A stretch of 20,247 nucleotides of DNA from JBOGGN01 sp050744165 (GTDB lineage Bacteria; Actinomycetota; Acidimicrobiia; Acidimicrobiales; Palsa-688): NCBI GenBank assembly GCA_050744165.1, contig JBOGGN010000163.1, positions 1 to 20,247 on the forward strand, in the 5' to 3' direction. Within the stretch, counting starts at the first letter, position 1; every line of letters starts with the position of its first letter. Positions 1 through 7,314 of the stretch are shown here, in pieces. The position numbers and the translations under genes are program-made. Below the pieces are notes generated by a model that did not search any database, was not told the DNA's origin, and saw only the letters and a program-made list of their open reading frames with translations.

Positions 1-1236
1 GCAGCAGTCCGGCAGCAGATACCGCCGCCCGTGCGGCGCCGCCGCCAGCGCCTCCCCCACGTCCTCGCCCGTGAGGAGGCCGGCGACGGCGATGTTTCCG
101 CCGAAGAAGCGGTTGGCGACGGTCAACACCTCGACGCCCAGCGGCTCGACCAGCGGCGCCAGCACCCGAGCCCCGTACGCCCAGGTCACCACGGTGATCG
201 GCGCACCCGGACGGGGCAGCAACGTCACGCTTCCCGGCGCCCGCGCCGCCCGGTACCCGGAGGCCGGTGCACCGTCGACCGACTGGAAGAACCCGCCGGC
301 ATGGCGGGGCAGCGCAGTGCCGCCCTCGAAGCCGGCCCGAAAGGCCGCCACCATGCCGACACCGTTCTCCAGCTGACCCAGGTCCTCATAGGTGTTGAGG
401 TGGGGAAATGCCCCGCCCCCCTGCAGGTACAGCTCATCGGAGGGAAAGGCGATCCGCCGCCCGAGCACGTTGAGGAAGGTCTGCTGCCAGCGCTCGATGC
501 GGTCCTGAGCATCGCGGGCCTCGGCCTCGGTGTGGGGGCGCATCGACGCCTCGGTGGTGTACCGGCTGACGCCGAGCGGTACGACTGCCACTGACCGCAA
601 CTCGGGATAAAGGTCGAGTATCCCGGCCAGGGTGTCGTCCAGGACGACGCCGTCGTTGATGCCCGGGCAGAGCACGATCTGGCCGTGGACTTCGACACCA
701 TGGTCAAGCAGGGCCCGCAGCCAGCGCAGGCTGGTGGCGCCCCGCCGGTTCCGCAGCATCCGGGACCGAATGTCGGGGTCGGTGGCGTGGATGCTGACCC
801 ACAGCGGGGACAGGCCCTCGGTGACCACCCGCTCGAGGTCGGCCTCGGTGACGCGGGTGAGGGTGGTGAAGTTCCCGTACAGGAACGACAGGCGGTAGTC
901 GTCGTCCTTCACGTACAGCGACTTTCGCAGCCCCTTGGGCAACTGGTAGATGAAGCAGAACTCGCAGTGGTTGTCGCAGGTTCGCACCTGGTCGAAGAGG
1001 GCGGCGTCAACCTCGATGCCAAGGGCCTCGCTGCCCACCCGTTCCACTGACACGTCGATCGACTGGTGGCCGCGCCGGATCTCCAGGTCGACGACCGGCT
1101 CGTCGGCCAGCAGGTGATATTGGATGACGTCTCGGGGGACCTGGCCGCCCATGGCCACGATTTCGTCGCCGGGCGCCAGACCAGCCCGGGCGGCTGGCGA
1201 CCCCGGGGCCACCGCCACCACACGCGGCAGGGACAT
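1..1236 (-). CDS. PDZ-like / radical SAM / DUF512 protein (C-terminus cut by window edge)
   Basis: 412 codons are visible; the C-terminus continues beyond base 1. Seen: ATG at 1236; residues 1-65 form a short PDZ-like segment (VAPGSPAARAGLAPGDEI); residues 87-94 are CDNHCEFC, the CxxxCxxC radical-SAM 4Fe-4S motif, followed by FIYQLPKGLRKSLYVKDDDY and LSFLYGN. This stretch is the signature of the DUF512 family of putative Fe-S oxidoreductases. The DUF512 domain itself fills the last ~130 visible residues and is incomplete. Known: the family is common in clostridia and actinobacteria, is often next to der (engA), and its reaction is not established. Inference: a cytoplasmic SAM-dependent enzyme of unknown substrate. 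It is divergent from ispH, separated by only 44 bp. No Shine-Dalgarno is visible; a TATCCT box lies 9 nt before the ATG. The family call is firm, the function is not. Confidence 0.9.
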   Translation of the reverse strand, partial: MSLPRVVAVAPGSPAARAGLAPGDEIVAMGGQVPRDVIQYHLLADEPVVDLEIRRGHQSIDVSVERVGSEALGIEVDAALFDQVRTCDNHCEFCFIYQLPKGLRKSLYVKDDDYRLSFLYGNFTTLTRVTEADLERVVTEGLSPLWVSIHATDPDIRSRMLRNRRGATSLRWLRALLDHGVEVHGQIVLCPGINDGVVLDDTLAGILDLYPELRSVAVVPLGVSRYTTEASMRPHTEAEARDAQDRIERWQQTFLNVLGRRIAFPSDELYLQGGGAFPHLNTYEDLGQLENGVGMVAAFRAGFEGGTALPRHAGGFFQSVDGAPASGYRAARAPGSVTLLPRPGAPITVVTWAYGARVLAPLVEPLGVEVLTVANRFFGGNIAVAGLLTGEDVGEALAAAPHGRRYLLPDCC

Positions 1237-1245
1237 AGCCGGCTA

Positions 1246-1251
1246 AGGATA
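1246..1251 (-). promoter_or_regulatory. Probable -10 box of the DUF512 gene
   Basis: TATCCT on the minus strand ends 9 nt before the ATG at 1236, so transcription would begin within about 3 nt of the start codon. No Shine-Dalgarno is present and no convincing -35 is seen. Inferred from a pattern shared with six other genes in the window. Confidence 0.45.
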
Positions 1252-1268
1252 CCGGGCCGGGCGGGGCG

Positions 1269-1274
1269 TAGCCT
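1269..1274 (+). promoter_or_regulatory. Probable -10 box of ispH (leaderless)
   Basis: TAGCCT ends 6 nt before the ispH ATG at 1281. This places the expected transcription start on or next to the A of ATG. No ribosome-binding site precedes the gene, consistent with a leaderless mRNA. Confidence 0.5.
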
Positions 1275-1280
1275 TCGGGT

Positions 1281-2318
1281 ATGGATGTCGACGAGGTGCT
1301 GCTGGCCGCCCCCCGAGGATTTTGCGCCGGGGTGGAGATGGCCATCAAGGCCCTCGGCTGGATGGTCCGGATCTTCGAGCCGCCGGTGTACTGCTACCAC
1401 GAGATCGTCCACAACCAGGTCGTCGTGGAGCGTTTCCGCTCGCTCGGGGTGGTCTTCGTCGACGACGTGGCCGACGTGCCGCCGGGCGCCCCGCTCATGC
1501 TGTCGGCTCACGGCTCGGCGCCCGACGTCGTGGCAGCCGCCCGAAGCCGGGGTGGCGTGGTCGTCGACGCCGTCTGCCCGCTGGTCACCAAGGTCCACCA
1601 TGAAGTGCGTGTCCGCGCGGACAAGGGGTACACCGTGGTGTACGTGGGCCACCGAGGCCACGACGAAGCGGTGGGCACCATGGCCGTGGCCCCCGATTCG
1701 GTTCGACTGGTCGAGACCGAAGCCGATGTGGACGCGTTGGTCGATACCGGCGCTCGAGTCGCATTTTTGGCCCAGACCACCTTGTCGGTCGACGAATGGC
1801 GCTCGGTGCTGGCCGCGGCCGAAAGCCGTTTCTCCGGCCTGTGGACTCCCGGTCGCAGCGACTTGTGCTTCGCCACCACCAACCGCCAATCGGCCTTGCG
1901 GATCATCGCCGGCAAAGCCGACGCAGTGGTCGTGATCGGGTCCGCCAACTCGTCGAACACCCTTGCGCTGGAACGCACCGCGCGGGCGGCAGGAGCGCCC
2001 CGGGTGCTGCGGGTCAACGGGGCCGACGAGCTGCCCGACGACCTCCAGGGGATCGTGGGTGTCACGGCCGGGGCCTCGGCTCCGGAGGAACTTGTCCAGG
2101 CGGTCATCGCCCGCCTCGACCCCCGGGCGGGCACGACCGAGGTGAGTGCCGTGGACGAGGACGAGTATTTTCCGCTCCCGCGCGAGCTCCGGGACCTCCT
2201 GCGGGTCGTTGCGACCGCGGCGTCGGTGTCACTCTTGGCGCCTCCCGGGCCCGCCGGCGGGATGCCCGACGACCGGCACCTCGATGCGGGGGCGGTTCTC
2301 GAGGTCTTAACGGGCTGA
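1281..2318 (+). CDS. ispH: 4-hydroxy-3-methylbut-2-enyl diphosphate reductase
   Basis: The product is the last enzyme of the MEP isoprenoid pathway; it reduces HMBPP to IPP and DMAPP with a 4Fe-4S cluster. Seen in the 345 aa: the three cluster cysteines at C15 (RGFCAGV), C99 (DAVCPLVTKVH) and C196 (LCFATTNRQ); H44 (YHEIVHN) and H77 (SAHGSAP) for diphosphate binding; the GHRGHDEAVGT segment with the catalytic-type Glu (E129); QTTLS around residue 167; and VIGSANSSNT plus GVTAGASAPE near the C-terminus. All family motifs are present and length is somewhat longer than the ~315 aa enterobacterial form, mostly at the C-terminus. ATG at 1281 is chosen because the family begins just before the PRGFCAGV motif and a TAGCCT box lies 6 nt upstream. 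It is divergent from the DUF512 gene and followed by overlapping hairpins. In Firmicutes ispH commonly follows cmk and plsC; here it is nearby but on the opposite strand. Confidence 0.96.
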   Translation: MDVDEVLLAAPRGFCAGVEMAIKALGWMVRIFEPPVYCYHEIVHNQVVVERFRSLGVVFVDDVADVPPGAPLMLSAHGSAPDVVAAARSRGGVVVDAVCPLVTKVHHEVRVRADKGYTVVYVGHRGHDEAVGTMAVAPDSVRLVETEADVDALVDTGARVAFLAQTTLSVDEWRSVLAAAESRFSGLWTPGRSDLCFATTNRQSALRIIAGKADAVVVIGSANSSNTLALERTARAAGAPRVLRVNGADELPDDLQGIVGVTAGASAPEELVQAVIARLDPRAGTTEVSAVDEDEYFPLPRELRDLLRVVATAASVSLLAPPGPAGGMPDDRHLDAGAVLEVLTG

Positions 2319-2347
2319 GGCCCGATGATCGGGTGCATTCGGCACCC
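2312..2347 (+). terminator. Overlapping hairpins at the ispH 3' end (possible terminator or attenuator)
   Basis: Three mutually overlapping inverted repeats run from the stop codon: GGGC/GCCC (2312-2315 with 2320-2323), CCCGAT/ATCGGG (2321-2326 with 2328-2333) and GGGTGC/GCACCC (2331-2336 with 2342-2347, 5-nt loop). The last two compete for bases 2331-2333. No U-tract follows (AAAATGG instead), so an ordinary intrinsic terminator is not clearly supported. Confidence 0.35.
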
Positions 2348-2409
2348 AAAATGGTGGATTCTTCCCACTAAAGTTGGCTTGGCCCTACGCTCGCGGGCCG
2401 GGTCGTCCG

Positions 2410-3048
2410 ATGCAGAATGTCATGGCATGGGTGCATTTGAAGGCGGTCTGGGCGCGTCCTGTTGCGCGCGCCGTGGTCGTCGGCGTGGCGGTCCTCATTG
2501 GTGCCGCAGCGTGCGCAGGCGGTTCGGGGGCGGCTGGCGCGGTCCTCGATGCCGCGCCCTATAGCCCGCCGACGGTAACCTCGACGACGATGGCGCCCGC
2601 GCCGCCACCGGCGCCAAGCACCACCACCACGACGCTCGCCCCGCCATCGCCGACCGTGCCGGCCCCGTCTGCTCCGTCGGTCGTGGCCACGGCCACCGCA
2701 CCCGCGGAACCGGCAACGCCCGCGACGACGCCCGTCACGACCGAGTCGGCCTGCGCCGCCGCAGTGGCCTACATCGCGGCCCACGGTGCCCCGGGCTGGA
2801 ACACAGTGTGCGGCTATCACGCCGGATACGACGTTTCCGATTGCGTAGCCGCCGCCCGGTCTATCGGCGGAGCGCTTCCCTACGGCTGCACCGACACCTA
2901 TACCTTGACGTCGTACATCGCCTGCCCGGTGTTCGTGGTCTACGCCAACGAAGCTGAGAACCAGCGCTACGAGGCGGGCCTCGGTGGCCGCTTCGACGCC
3001 TTCGGCGAGGCGCCGCAGTGCGCATGGGCTAACCCCCTCGGCGGCTGA
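2410..3048 (+). CDS. Secreted or lipid-anchored six-cysteine protein of unknown function
   Basis: I do not recognise the family. Seen in the 212 aa: a basic then hydrophobic N-terminus (WARPVARAVVVGVAVLIGAA), ending in AAAC at residues 32-35. This could be a signal peptide with a poor lipobox (Ala rather than Leu at -3) or a plain signal peptide. A Pro/Thr/Ala/Ser linker spans ~45-112, including STTTTTLAPP. A compact C-terminal domain (~113-212) carries six cysteines at 115, 134, 145, 160, 172 and 204, enough for three disulfides. This architecture fits an extracytoplasmic protein whose globular domain is held away from the membrane or wall. ATG at 2410 was preferred because it gives a full signal sequence; ATG at 2422 and TTG at 2374 are alternatives, and none has a clear Shine-Dalgarno. 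A TACGCT box at 2386-2391 could be its -10. It is convergent with cmk-plsC, leaving a 4-bp gap. Confidence 0.75.
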   Translation: MQNVMAWVHLKAVWARPVARAVVVGVAVLIGAAACAGGSGAAGAVLDAAPYSPPTVTSTTMAPAPPPAPSTTTTTLAPPSPTVPAPSAPSVVATATAPAEPATPATTPVTTESACAAAVAYIAAHGAPGWNTVCGYHAGYDVSDCVAAARSIGGALPYGCTDTYTLTSYIACPVFVVYANEAENQRYEAGLGGRFDAFGEAPQCAWANPLGG

Positions 3049-3052
3049 CCCC

Positions 3053-4504
3053 TCAGCGGCCGTCGGCCTCGTCGAAGAGCCTCTGAAGCTCCGTCTGTAG
3101 CTGGCTCGTCACTTCCCGGACATTCTTGCGAAGCCCTCGGCCCGCCGGGCCCAGCGGTTGTGGGGGCCGGATCGGAGCGCCGATCACAATACGGACCTTG
3201 ACGGGACGGAGGATTGGCGAGCCCTTCGGCATGGCGCCGGCGCTGCCACCGATCCCGACGGGGATAATGGGCACCCCTGCCTTCACCGCCACATAGGCCG
3301 CCCCTTGATACAGGTCGGCGACTACCGGGCCCGATTTGCGGGTCCCTTCTGGGAACAGGACGACCGCTTCCCCCCGGGCCAGCGCCGCTTCGCAGGTCCG
3401 CAGGGCCTCCCGGTCAGCGCTGGTCCGGTTGACCGGGAATCCCCCGAGCGCCGTGAGGACTCTGGCCGACCACCGGTGCTTCCACAAGGAGTCCTTGGCC
3501 ATGTAACGCAGGTGGCGACGAGACACGAAACCCATGAGGATGGTGTCGATGTTCGAGCGGTGAACCGGCGCCACGACGAAGGGACCTCGGGAGGGCACAT
3601 TGCTCCGGCCCTTGACGGTGACTCGCCAAAAGAGCCGTCCCCAGAGGACAAAGATCAGGCGGGCGAACTGGTAGAAGGCCAGCTCCCCTGGCCGTAAGGG
3701 GCGGTCCTCAGCCGAGTGTGCCGCCGGTGCCCGATCGTGCGCCTCCTTCGGGACGGGCGCCTCAGTCTGGGAGGGCGCCTCCTTGGGGGCGGGCGCCTCA
3801 TCGGCGACTGGCTCGGCCCCCGCTGGAGGATGAGCCGCAGCAGTCGTCACCCCCGGAACGGTCCGTCGTCCTGCATCCGGGAGGAGATCGAGAACCCGGT
3901 CGACTACCTCTTGGATCGACAGCCCCGTCGTGTCGACGGTGACCGCGCCGTCGGCGACGACCAGGGGTGCCGATGCCCGGCTGGAGTCGGCAGAGTCTCG
4001 GCGGGCAATGTCGGCGGCGACCGCGTCGTAGTCGAGATCCAGGACCTCCTTGCTGCGGCGGCCGGCCCGTTCGTTGTCGCTGGCGGTCAGATAGACCTTC
4101 AAATCGGCGCCCGGAAACACGACGCTGCCGATGTCGCGGCCCTCGATGACACCGCCGTCGTGGCTGCTTGCCCATTCCCGCTGCCGCCGCCGCAGCTCCC
4201 TCCGGACCTCGGGGTTGGCTGCCACCGCAGACACGGCGCGGGTGACCTCGGGGCCCCGGATCTCGATGGTGGCGTCGACCCCGTCGACGGTGACAGAGTC
4301 GGCCACGTCGATATCGATTTCCTGCGCGAGGTGGCCAACCACCTCGGCGTCGTCGGGGTCGATGCCTCGACGGAGGGCGGCGAATGCCACGGCCCGGTAC
4401 ATGGCGCCGGTGTCGAGGTAGTCCAAGCCAAGGCGGGCGGCGAGTGCCCGAGCGACGGTCGACTTTCCCGAACCCGCGGGTCCGTCGATGGCTATGACAC
4501 GCAC
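3053..4504 (-). CDS. cmk: Fusion protein: (d)CMP kinase (N-term) + 1-acyl-glycerol-3-phosphate acyltransferase (C-term)
   Basis: One continuous frame of 483 aa carries two enzymes. Residues 1-210 are CMP kinase: P-loop GPAGSGKST (8-16), DTGAMYRA (31-38), EGRDIGSVVFPGADLK (121-136) and NERAGRR (144-150). It phosphorylates CMP/dCMP with ATP. Residues 211-270 are a Pro/Ala/Glu linker with an internal repeat (EAPAPKEA, EAPVPKEA). Residues 271-483 are a PlsC-type acyltransferase: HRSNID (H315...D320, the HX4D catalytic motif), GGFPVNRTS (354-362), LFPEGTRKSG (383-392) and VPIIPVGIGG (411-420). It would acylate lysophosphatidate to phosphatidate at the membrane. Start: GTG at 4504 preserves the usual VIAIDGPAGSGKS beginning and has AGGAGG 10 nt upstream; the start overlaps the aroA stop by 13 nt, so translation is probably coupled. 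The frame stays open far into aroA, but that extension is antisense-like noise. In Firmicutes cmk and plsC are frequently separate neighbours; here they are joined. Confidence 0.95.
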   Translation of the reverse strand: MRVIAIDGPAGSGKSTVARALAARLGLDYLDTGAMYRAVAFAALRRGIDPDDAEVVGHLAQEIDIDVADSVTVDGVDATIEIRGPEVTRAVSAVAANPEVRRELRRRQREWASSHDGGVIEGRDIGSVVFPGADLKVYLTASDNERAGRRSKEVLDLDYDAVAADIARRDSADSSRASAPLVVADGAVTVDTTGLSIQEVVDRVLDLLPDAGRRTVPGVTTAAAHPPAGAEPVADEAPAPKEAPSQTEAPVPKEAHDRAPAAHSAEDRPLRPGELAFYQFARLIFVLWGRLFWRVTVKGRSNVPSRGPFVVAPVHRSNIDTILMGFVSRRHLRYMAKDSLWKHRWSARVLTALGGFPVNRTSADREALRTCEAALARGEAVVLFPEGTRKSGPVVADLYQGAAYVAVKAGVPIIPVGIGGSAGAMPKGSPILRPVKVRIVIGAPIRPPQPLGPAGRGLRKNVREVTSQLQTELQRLFDEADGR

Positions 4505-5793
4505 CGGCGGAGGTCCTCCTCGAATCCCGGGTAACTGGTGGCGACGGCGCCCCATCCTGCTACATGCGTCGGTCCCGTGGCGTCGATGCCGGCAACCGCC
4601 ATCGCCATGGCGACCCGGTGGTCGCCGTGGGCATCGATCGAGCCTCCGGCCAGCGCGCGGCCGCCGTTGCCGCGGACGACCAGGCCATCTGGCCGTTCCT
4701 CGGCGCCGGCGCCGATATGGGACAACGCTGCGACCATCGAGGCCACGCGGTCGCTTTCCTTGACTCGCAGTTCGGTGGCGTCGGCGAAGGTCGTGACTCC
4801 CTCGGCACGCGCCGCAGCCACCGCCAGCACGGGAATCTCGTCGATCAAACCGGGGATTTCCTCGCCGCGGACATCGGTCGCGTGCAGCGGGTCGGCGCCC
4901 CGTGACCGGACGTGGATATCGGCCCGCCGCTGGTCGGCTGACAGGGCCTCCAGGCTGATATCGGCACCCATGCGGCGCAGAACGTCGAGAAACCCGACAC
5001 GGCCGGGGCCGACGTAGACGTCCTCTAGCACCAGGTCGCTGCCCGGCACGAGGCTGGCCGCGACGACCCAGAACGCGGCCTGCGAAGGATCGGCCGGAAC
5101 CGACAGCTGCAGGGGCGCCAGCGATGACCGACGCACGGTCACCGCGCCAGGTGCGACGTCGATGTCCGCACCGCAGGCGGCGAGAAGCTCCTCGGTATGG
5201 GCTCGGGTGGCGAGGTCTTCCCGGACCGTCGTGGCGCCCTCGGCCGCCAGCCCGGCCAGCAAGATAGCCGCCTTCACCTGGGCGCTCGGGACCGGAAGGC
5301 GGTAGTCGATGCCGTGGAGGTCGCCGCCGCGCACCACCAACGGTGGGAACCGCCCGCTCTCGCGGCCGTCTACGCGGGCCCCCATGGCACCGAGGGGCTC
5401 GGTCACCCGGGCCATGGGGCGGGAGGCGACCGAGGCGTCGCCTTGCAGCACGGTCAACCAAGGGAAGACGCAGCTCCAGCCGGTGAGCAACCGAATACCG
5501 GTACCGGAATTGCCGACATCGATGACAACAGTCGGTTCCCGCAGTCGCGCGGGACCACCGCGCACCTGCAACGTCGCGCCCTCGCCGGTGTTGCCCTCGA
5601 CCTCGGCCCCGCAGGCGGCCACAGCAGCGACGGTCCGCTCGACGTCAAGGCCCGCCGACAAACCCCGGAGTTCCGAGCGGCCCGACGCCAAGGCAGCCAG
5701 TAGGACCGCCCGGTGGGAGATCGACTTGTCCCCCGGCACTCGCAGCCGGCCCGTGAGCGGGCCGCCGCAACCGGCGACGACGAACTCACTCAC
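4492..5793 (-). CDS. aroA: 3-phosphoshikimate 1-carboxyvinyltransferase (EPSP synthase)
   Basis: The product catalyses the sixth step of the shikimate pathway, joining PEP to shikimate-3-phosphate. Seen in the 433 aa: PGDKSISHR near residue 20, DVGNSGTGIRLLTG, ASRPMARVTEPL, VPSAQVKAAILLAGL, TRAHTEELL, PADPSQAAFW, LIDEIPVLAVAAA, ELRVKESDR and GDHRVAMAMA, all in family order and complete in length. SAQVK, GDKS and RAHTE resemble the class II (CP4-like) EPSP synthases, but the GNSGT segment keeps Gly where the CP4 enzyme has Ala, so glyphosate tolerance is not predicted from that site. The GTG start at 5793 overlaps the tyrA stop in GTGAGTGA (8 nt), with GAGGG 5 nt upstream. Co-transcribed with tyrA upstream and cmk-plsC downstream. 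Confidence 0.96.
   Translation of the reverse strand: MSEFVVAGCGGPLTGRLRVPGDKSISHRAVLLAALASGRSELRGLSAGLDVERTVAAVAACGAEVEGNTGEGATLQVRGGPARLREPTVVIDVGNSGTGIRLLTGWSCVFPWLTVLQGDASVASRPMARVTEPLGAMGARVDGRESGRFPPLVVRGGDLHGIDYRLPVPSAQVKAAILLAGLAAEGATTVREDLATRAHTEELLAACGADIDVAPGAVTVRRSSLAPLQLSVPADPSQAAFWVVAASLVPGSDLVLEDVYVGPGRVGFLDVLRRMGADISLEALSADQRRADIHVRSRGADPLHATDVRGEEIPGLIDEIPVLAVAAARAEGVTTFADATELRVKESDRVASMVAALSHIGAGAEERPDGLVVRGNGGRALAGGSIDAHGDHRVAMAMAVAGIDATGPTHVAGWGAVATSYPGFEEDLRRCVS
4515..4520 (-). promoter_or_regulatory. Shine-Dalgarno that fixes the cmk-plsC start
   Basis: AGGAGG on the minus strand lies inside the end of aroA, 10 nt before the GTG at 4504. It decides against a much longer frame that remains open upstream. 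Confidence 0.7.
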
Positions 5794-6883
5794 GTGTGCC
5801 CTCGGTCACCGAGCCCAGAGACCCGGTGGTGGGGCGGTATCCCCGCTCCGACAAGGCGACCGCGGCACCGTCGGTGTCATCGGCCGCCACCGCCAATACC
5901 AGCACGCCTCGCGGGCCCTCGGCGGAGTGGGCGATCTCGAGGTCGTAGATGTTGACGCTGCGCTCTCCGAGCAGGGTGGTGACTTCGGCGAGAACGCCCG
6001 GCCGGTCGAGGACCGGCACCCGGATCTCGACCATCTCGTCGGGGTGGAGCACCCTCGACGGAAGGTTTCGCCGAGCGTCTCGAGCCCGCTCAAGGACCGC
6101 CAGGATTGCCTTCCGATCGCCGGCGGCGACCATTGCTCGCAGCTCGCCGACGGCGCCCAACAATCGGTCGAGCGTTTCGGTGATGGCGACGCGGTTGTCG
6201 AGGCACAGGTCGGGCCAGATCCCGGGGTGGCCGGCGGCGATGCGAGTCATGTCCCGAAATCCCCCCGCAGCCAGGCGCAGCAGGGTTGATTCCTGCTCGG
6301 CGGCGTCGGCGGCCATCGTCATCAGGGCTGCCGCCGTCAGGTGGGGCACGTGGGAGACGACGGCCACGAGGTCGTCGTGGCGGGCGGCGGGCATTGCCAC
6401 GGCGTCGGCGCCGAGCAGGGACACGACGCCGAGGACACGAGAGTAGGCCGCGGGATCGGTCCGCTCGGTCGGTGTTAGGACCCAGGTGGCGCCCTCGAAC
6501 AGGCTTCCGTCGGCGCCCTCGACCCCCTCCTGCTCCGAGCCGGCCATCGGGTGGCCGCCGACGAAGCGAGGATCGGTGAGAGCGCCGACGATGGGCGACT
6601 TGACGCCGGCCACGTCGGTGACGGCAACCGACCGTGATCTCTCCGCCAGCAGTTCGGAGGCTGTCGATACCACCGCTCCGGCCGGCGTGGCCACGAAGAC
6701 CACCTCCGCCGCCAGGTCCCGGCCGATCTCGTCGAGGGCGCCGAGCTGGCGGGCCCGCTCCGCCCGGCGTCGGTCGAGATCGTCGCCGGTGACGTGCCAT
6801 CCCCGCTGACGCAGACCGAGACCGATCGATCCGCCGATCAGTCCGGTTCCGATGACCGCCGCCCGGCGCGGTCCCGCAGCCAT
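5786..6883 (-). CDS. tyrA: Prephenate dehydrogenase with C-terminal ACT domain
   Basis: The product oxidatively decarboxylates prephenate to 4-hydroxyphenylpyruvate for tyrosine synthesis. Seen in 365 aa: N-terminal Rossmann motif AVIGTGLIGGSIGLGL, VFVATPA, VTDVAGVKSPIV, the GGHPMAGSEQEGVEGA substrate/NAD segment, and VSHVPHLTAAAL with the histidine typical of this family. The last ~75 residues (VEIRVPVLDRPGVLAEVTTL onwards) form an ACT domain, which in related enzymes binds an aromatic amino acid for feedback control; tyrosine as ligand is inferred. ATG at 6883 was chosen; an adjacent TTG at 6886 is possible. No Shine-Dalgarno is evident. The 51-bp gap after aroH shows no promoter motif, so it is probably part of the scpA-to-cmk operon. 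Confidence 0.95.
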   Translation of the reverse strand: MAAGPRRAAVIGTGLIGGSIGLGLRQRGWHVTGDDLDRRRAERARQLGALDEIGRDLAAEVVFVATPAGAVVSTASELLAERSRSVAVTDVAGVKSPIVGALTDPRFVGGHPMAGSEQEGVEGADGSLFEGATWVLTPTERTDPAAYSRVLGVVSLLGADAVAMPAARHDDLVAVVSHVPHLTAAALMTMAADAAEQESTLLRLAAGGFRDMTRIAAGHPGIWPDLCLDNRVAITETLDRLLGAVGELRAMVAAGDRKAILAVLERARDARRNLPSRVLHPDEMVEIRVPVLDRPGVLAEVTTLLGERSVNIYDLEIAHSAEGPRGVLVLAVAADDTDGAAVALSERGYRPTTGSLGSVTEGTRE

Positions 6884-6934
6884 CAACGGGCGAACGACGC
6901 CACGGCGCGGGGCACGCCAGCCGCAGCCGTGATC

Positions 6935-7291
6935 TCAGTCCGGGAGGTCATCCCGCAGCCCCCGTGCGCCTTCCAGGTAAACGTGGTGCAGATCGGCCCG
7001 CGACCGGTCGGTGTTCAGATGCATGAGCGCACGGATGCACAGAGGCGTCCCCCCCACGATGGCCAACTCTCGGGCGCAGATCAGGGGGACATCCCCGAGT
7101 CCCACCCCGCGCGCGGCGGTGGCCGGAAACATCGATCGGATGTCGTCGGTGGCGGTGAACAGCACGCTGATCAGGTCCTCTTTGTCAGCCCCGTTGCGGG
7201 CCAGCATGGTGGTGACGAGCGCCTGGACCCGCTCGGTGACTTGGGCCTCGGTGTCGGCGTCGACGGTCGTCGCGCCTCGCAGGGCTCGCAC
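6935..7291 (-). CDS. aroH: Chorismate mutase, AroH type
   Basis: The product converts chorismate to prephenate, the substrate of the neighbouring TyrA. The 118-aa product matches the small trimeric AroH fold of Bacillus subtilis rather than the helical AroQ type: LRGATTV at the N-terminus (active-site Arg), LFTATDDIRSMFPATAAR, ICARELAIVGGTPLCIR (Glu, Cys and Arg positions) and HVYLEGARGLRDDL (Tyr). GTG at 7291 puts the start where the family begins, just before the RGATT motif; GTG at 7303 is the alternative. Neither has a clear Shine-Dalgarno. The gene lies 23 nt after rluB and is read with it. Confidence 0.93.
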   Translation of the reverse strand: MRALRGATTVDADTEAQVTERVQALVTTMLARNGADKEDLISVLFTATDDIRSMFPATAARGVGLGDVPLICARELAIVGGTPLCIRALMHLNTDRSRADLHHVYLEGARGLRDDLPD

Positions 7292-7314
7292 GGCGGGCGG
7301 CACGAGAGGGCAGC

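Noticed and set aside
909..1889. 326-aa minus-strand frame opposite ispH
   Set aside because: Shadow of ispH, His/Gly/Val-rich without domains, and overlaps the true DUF512 frame.
4505..5461. Upstream extension of the cmk-plsC frame giving an 802-aa product
   Set aside because: The extra ~319 residues are Arg/Pro/Gly-rich and lie on the aroA coding strand in another frame; a good Shine-Dalgarno and the family N-terminus place the start at 4504.
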